Source: Bacteroidales bacterium (lineage in GTDB: Bacteria > Bacteroidota > Bacteroidia > Bacteroidales > UBA932). From it: a stretch of 7,600 nucleotides of DNA. The notes beneath the pieces were generated by a model. The model ran no database searches and was not told where the DNA came from. It was given only the letters and a program-made list of their open reading frames with translations. Positions 7,201-7,600 of the stretch are shown here, piece after piece; within the stretch, counting starts at the first letter, position 1, and the number at the start of each line of letters is the position of its first letter. Made by a program: the position numbers and the translations under genes. The stretch covers positions 1 through 7,600 of the forward strand of contig JABUTQ010000189.1 of NCBI GenBank assembly GCA_021443605.1, read 5' to 3'.

Positions 7201-7450
7201 GTTCTGTATGTGGATACCGGCACTGAAGAACGTAGAGATTCAAGCTGTTTGGAGCGGCTATTATACTGAGCCACGCTATATCGTAGATCCCGATGCGGGA
7301 TTGTTCCTCGGAATGCGCGGGCACGGCTTTATGCTCAGCCAGTATATCGCAAAATTGTATGTCGATAAGCTTCGCGGCCTTCCCGTTCCGGAATATTTCT
7401 CAAGGCTTGCCCTTGGCGGAGACGGCCTTTCAGAAAATGCTTTCAAGTAA
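4229..7450 (+). CDS. Single-chain HcnABC/opine/proline-dehydrogenase-like iron-sulfur flavoprotein
   Basis: The 1073 residues hold, in order: a Fer2_4-type [2Fe-2S] domain (about 15-95; Cys 60, 65, 68, 80); an FAD/NAD(P) disulfide-oxidoreductase domain (about 112-410) with GAGPAG (120-125), a second nucleotide motif GAGNIG (267-272) and the GVGD FAD contact (384-387); a 2x[4Fe-4S] ferredoxin-like insert (Cys 460, 466, 469, 473 and 494, 497, 500, 504); a small beta-rich stretch (about 515-590); a BFD-type [2Fe-2S] domain (Cys 601, 603, 637, 642); and a DAO-type flavodomain (about 700-1065) with GGGMAG (706-711) and the closing FAD contact MRGHGFMLSQ (1029-1038). In HcnABC, octopine/nopaline oxidases and archaeal proline dehydrogenase these parts are separate subunits. 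By analogy the DAO part oxidises an amino acid, imino acid or opine and passes electrons through the clusters to the second flavin. No aminomethyltransferase domain is present, so it is not a sarcosine oxidase alpha chain. No signal peptide is seen, so it is probably cytoplasmic. Substrate and acceptor cannot be read from the sequence. Confidence 0.93.
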   Translation: MYKITNHPILDVSEGDFTEFEFEGKIIRAEKNHTIAAALHQAGYNVHNHSVKGRNRSLGCGIGKCGACEMLVDGRVKRICITMAEGVKKVERRTDDSSLKAADKENPEKKIYKTTVAIVGAGPAGLAAREELNKAGVDNLVIDNNPQVGGQFNMQTHQFFFFEKERRFGGMRGFDIAKTLAGEDESGILLNCVVWDVLEGKRLAVKNIENGAVFYVDADHLVVAAGAVPFMPPFKNDDLPGVYTAAVFQKMMNREKTLLGKNVLTVGAGNIGYLTSYQAMQAGAKVKAILEGMPHEGGFPVQANRVRRLGIPIYTSHVLLEAIPNEDHTGIVGAIVAKCENFKPIPGSEMRIDGIDCINVCTGLIPDGRLLKKGNEVFGRACYGVGDAVRIGEGTSAVLRGRQCAYEILQSMGLPYNYNDYLTVSREYIDSQQRPTRVLESPRIPSEERMTSKGFVIADCLYGFACNPCSFSCRQGAITKLTTSSVPMIDFDKCIGCMECVTSCPGLAMFGFNPAKNLFYLPVEYDVTAGAEVFLIDNNGSKIGEGVIKNVVKKPNKTNLAVVSGKVDDTLSVRGFIVKENYPEPLELTATMLGEADTYVCHCEDVTEESLIAAVGDRKSITAAELKHITRIGMGVCRGSRCLARARQVLRNHGITLVGEFTPRGPMANPVEIGELINEEKIHNEFIVSDKVCEAEVVKCGSFVAGGGMAGSAMFRYLAEAGMSPVLANMDAGSSWRCIAGGRPAFSVPALADIANNNYQIFKELQREGNINLKETRYVNFVHDQASYDSLDKSREWSDAYMIDRRDFKKEISEYFDDSQMVYSHALISKGCWQATPGLTIDLVRHIGINAGGILMENTSVEDVVKDGNIYKILVKLPGGKFRRYETEVFVNALGAGGEKIASRMGIETGLYPVKHQAFITKRLPLIGKDGDSLDMLIDRRKYKGFSAVYGQQMAETGQIIGCASPGIDAIECGKNLKFNSKEFIEIVSEVFCMWIPALKNVEIQAVWSGYYTEPRYIVDPDAGLFLGMRGHGFMLSQYIAKLYVDKLRGLPVPEYFSRLALGGDGLSENAFK

Positions 7451-7460
7451 ATCGTGAGTC

Positions 7461-7600
7461 ATGAAAAGAGTTGTAATTGCCCTCGCTGCCGTTTTGGTGC
7501 TTTGCGGATGCAAATCGGAGGAGAAGCGTCCTCAAATCTTGTTTGAGACAAGTATGGGAAATATCCGTATGGAGCTCTTTAACGAGACTCCGATTCATCG
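7461..7600 (+). CDS. Cyclophilin-type peptidyl-prolyl cis-trans isomerase lipoprotein (3' end outside window)
   Basis: Forty-six complete codons are visible. MKRVVIALAAVLVLCGC is a short lipoprotein signal peptide with the lipid-bearing Cys at residue 17. The next residues, KSEEK, are charged and resemble the Bacteroidota lipoprotein export signal, so the protein may reach the outer membrane or cell surface. The mature part begins ILFETSMGNIRMELFNETP, the usual first strands of cyclophilin-type isomerases (T-x-x-G-x-I-x-x-E-L followed by the APxTVxNF region, here starting 'ETPIHR'). These enzymes help fold exported proteins by flipping prolyl bonds. The catalytic residues lie beyond the window. 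The ATG is ten bases after the oxidoreductase stop, with no terminator between, so the two genes are probably co-transcribed. Confidence 0.85.
   Translation, partial: MKRVVIALAAVLVLCGCKSEEKRPQILFETSMGNIRMELFNETPIH

Noticed and set aside
6467..7324. Minus-strand open frame of 285 codons opposite the DAO domain
   Set aside because: It lies wholly antisense to the conserved flavodomain, shows no domain and has no promoter or ribosome-binding site that I can see.
4229..7450. Sarcosine oxidase alpha chain or anaerobic glycerol-3-phosphate dehydrogenase as the identity of the large flavoprotein
   Set aside because: The aminomethyltransferase-like folate domain of sarcosine oxidase alpha is missing, and GlpA-type enzymes lack the second pyridine-nucleotide domain and the Fer2_4 domain seen here.

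Overview
The window looks like chromosomal DNA from a Bacteroidota organism, most likely of the order Bacteroidales. The evidence is a lipoprotein with the DUF4493 plus DUF6359 layout that I know from gut Bacteroidales, a perfect Bacteroides-type -7 box (TAnnTTTG) before an A-rich leader, and lipoprotein signals with charged residues just after the lipid-bearing cysteine. The species cannot be named from this sequence.

Layout from left to right. Bases 1-177 are the 3' end of a plus-strand LysM cell-wall gene, perhaps an MltD-type lytic transglycosylase. It converges on priA (179-2173, minus), with one base between the two stop codons; the terminator of the LysM gene lies inside the priA coding sequence. 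Next come two small minus-strand genes (2224-2553 and 2557-2901), three bases apart and much more AT-rich than their surroundings. Neither can be named, but both have the predicted helix-helix-strand pattern and basic character of RelE/ParE/HigB-type small proteins. A Shine-Dalgarno-led lipoprotein gene (3015-4076, minus) follows. A 152-base divergent intergenic region then separates it from a very large plus-strand oxidoreductase gene (4229-7450). Ten bases after that begins a cyclophilin-type peptidyl-prolyl isomerase lipoprotein, cut by the window end.

The most notable gene is the 1073-residue oxidoreductase. It joins in one chain what are normally three or four subunits of HcnABC, opine or proline dehydrogenase complexes: a [2Fe-2S] domain, an FAD/NAD(P)-type pyridine nucleotide-disulfide oxidoreductase domain, a 2x[4Fe-4S] ferredoxin-like insert, a BFD-type [2Fe-2S] domain, and a C-terminal DAO-type amine/amino-acid oxidising flavodomain. 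It has two predicted flavin sites and four predicted iron-sulfur clusters, an internal electron wire from an amino- or imino-acid substrate to an unknown acceptor.

The genes form three apparent transcription blocks: the end of the LysM gene; the minus-strand run of lipoprotein, small pair and priA, which may be partly co-transcribed; and the plus-strand oxidoreductase-isomerase pair. Apart from that pair I see no sign that neighbouring genes share a pathway. The best candidates for something undescribed are the small AT-rich gene pair and the all-in-one dehydrogenase.
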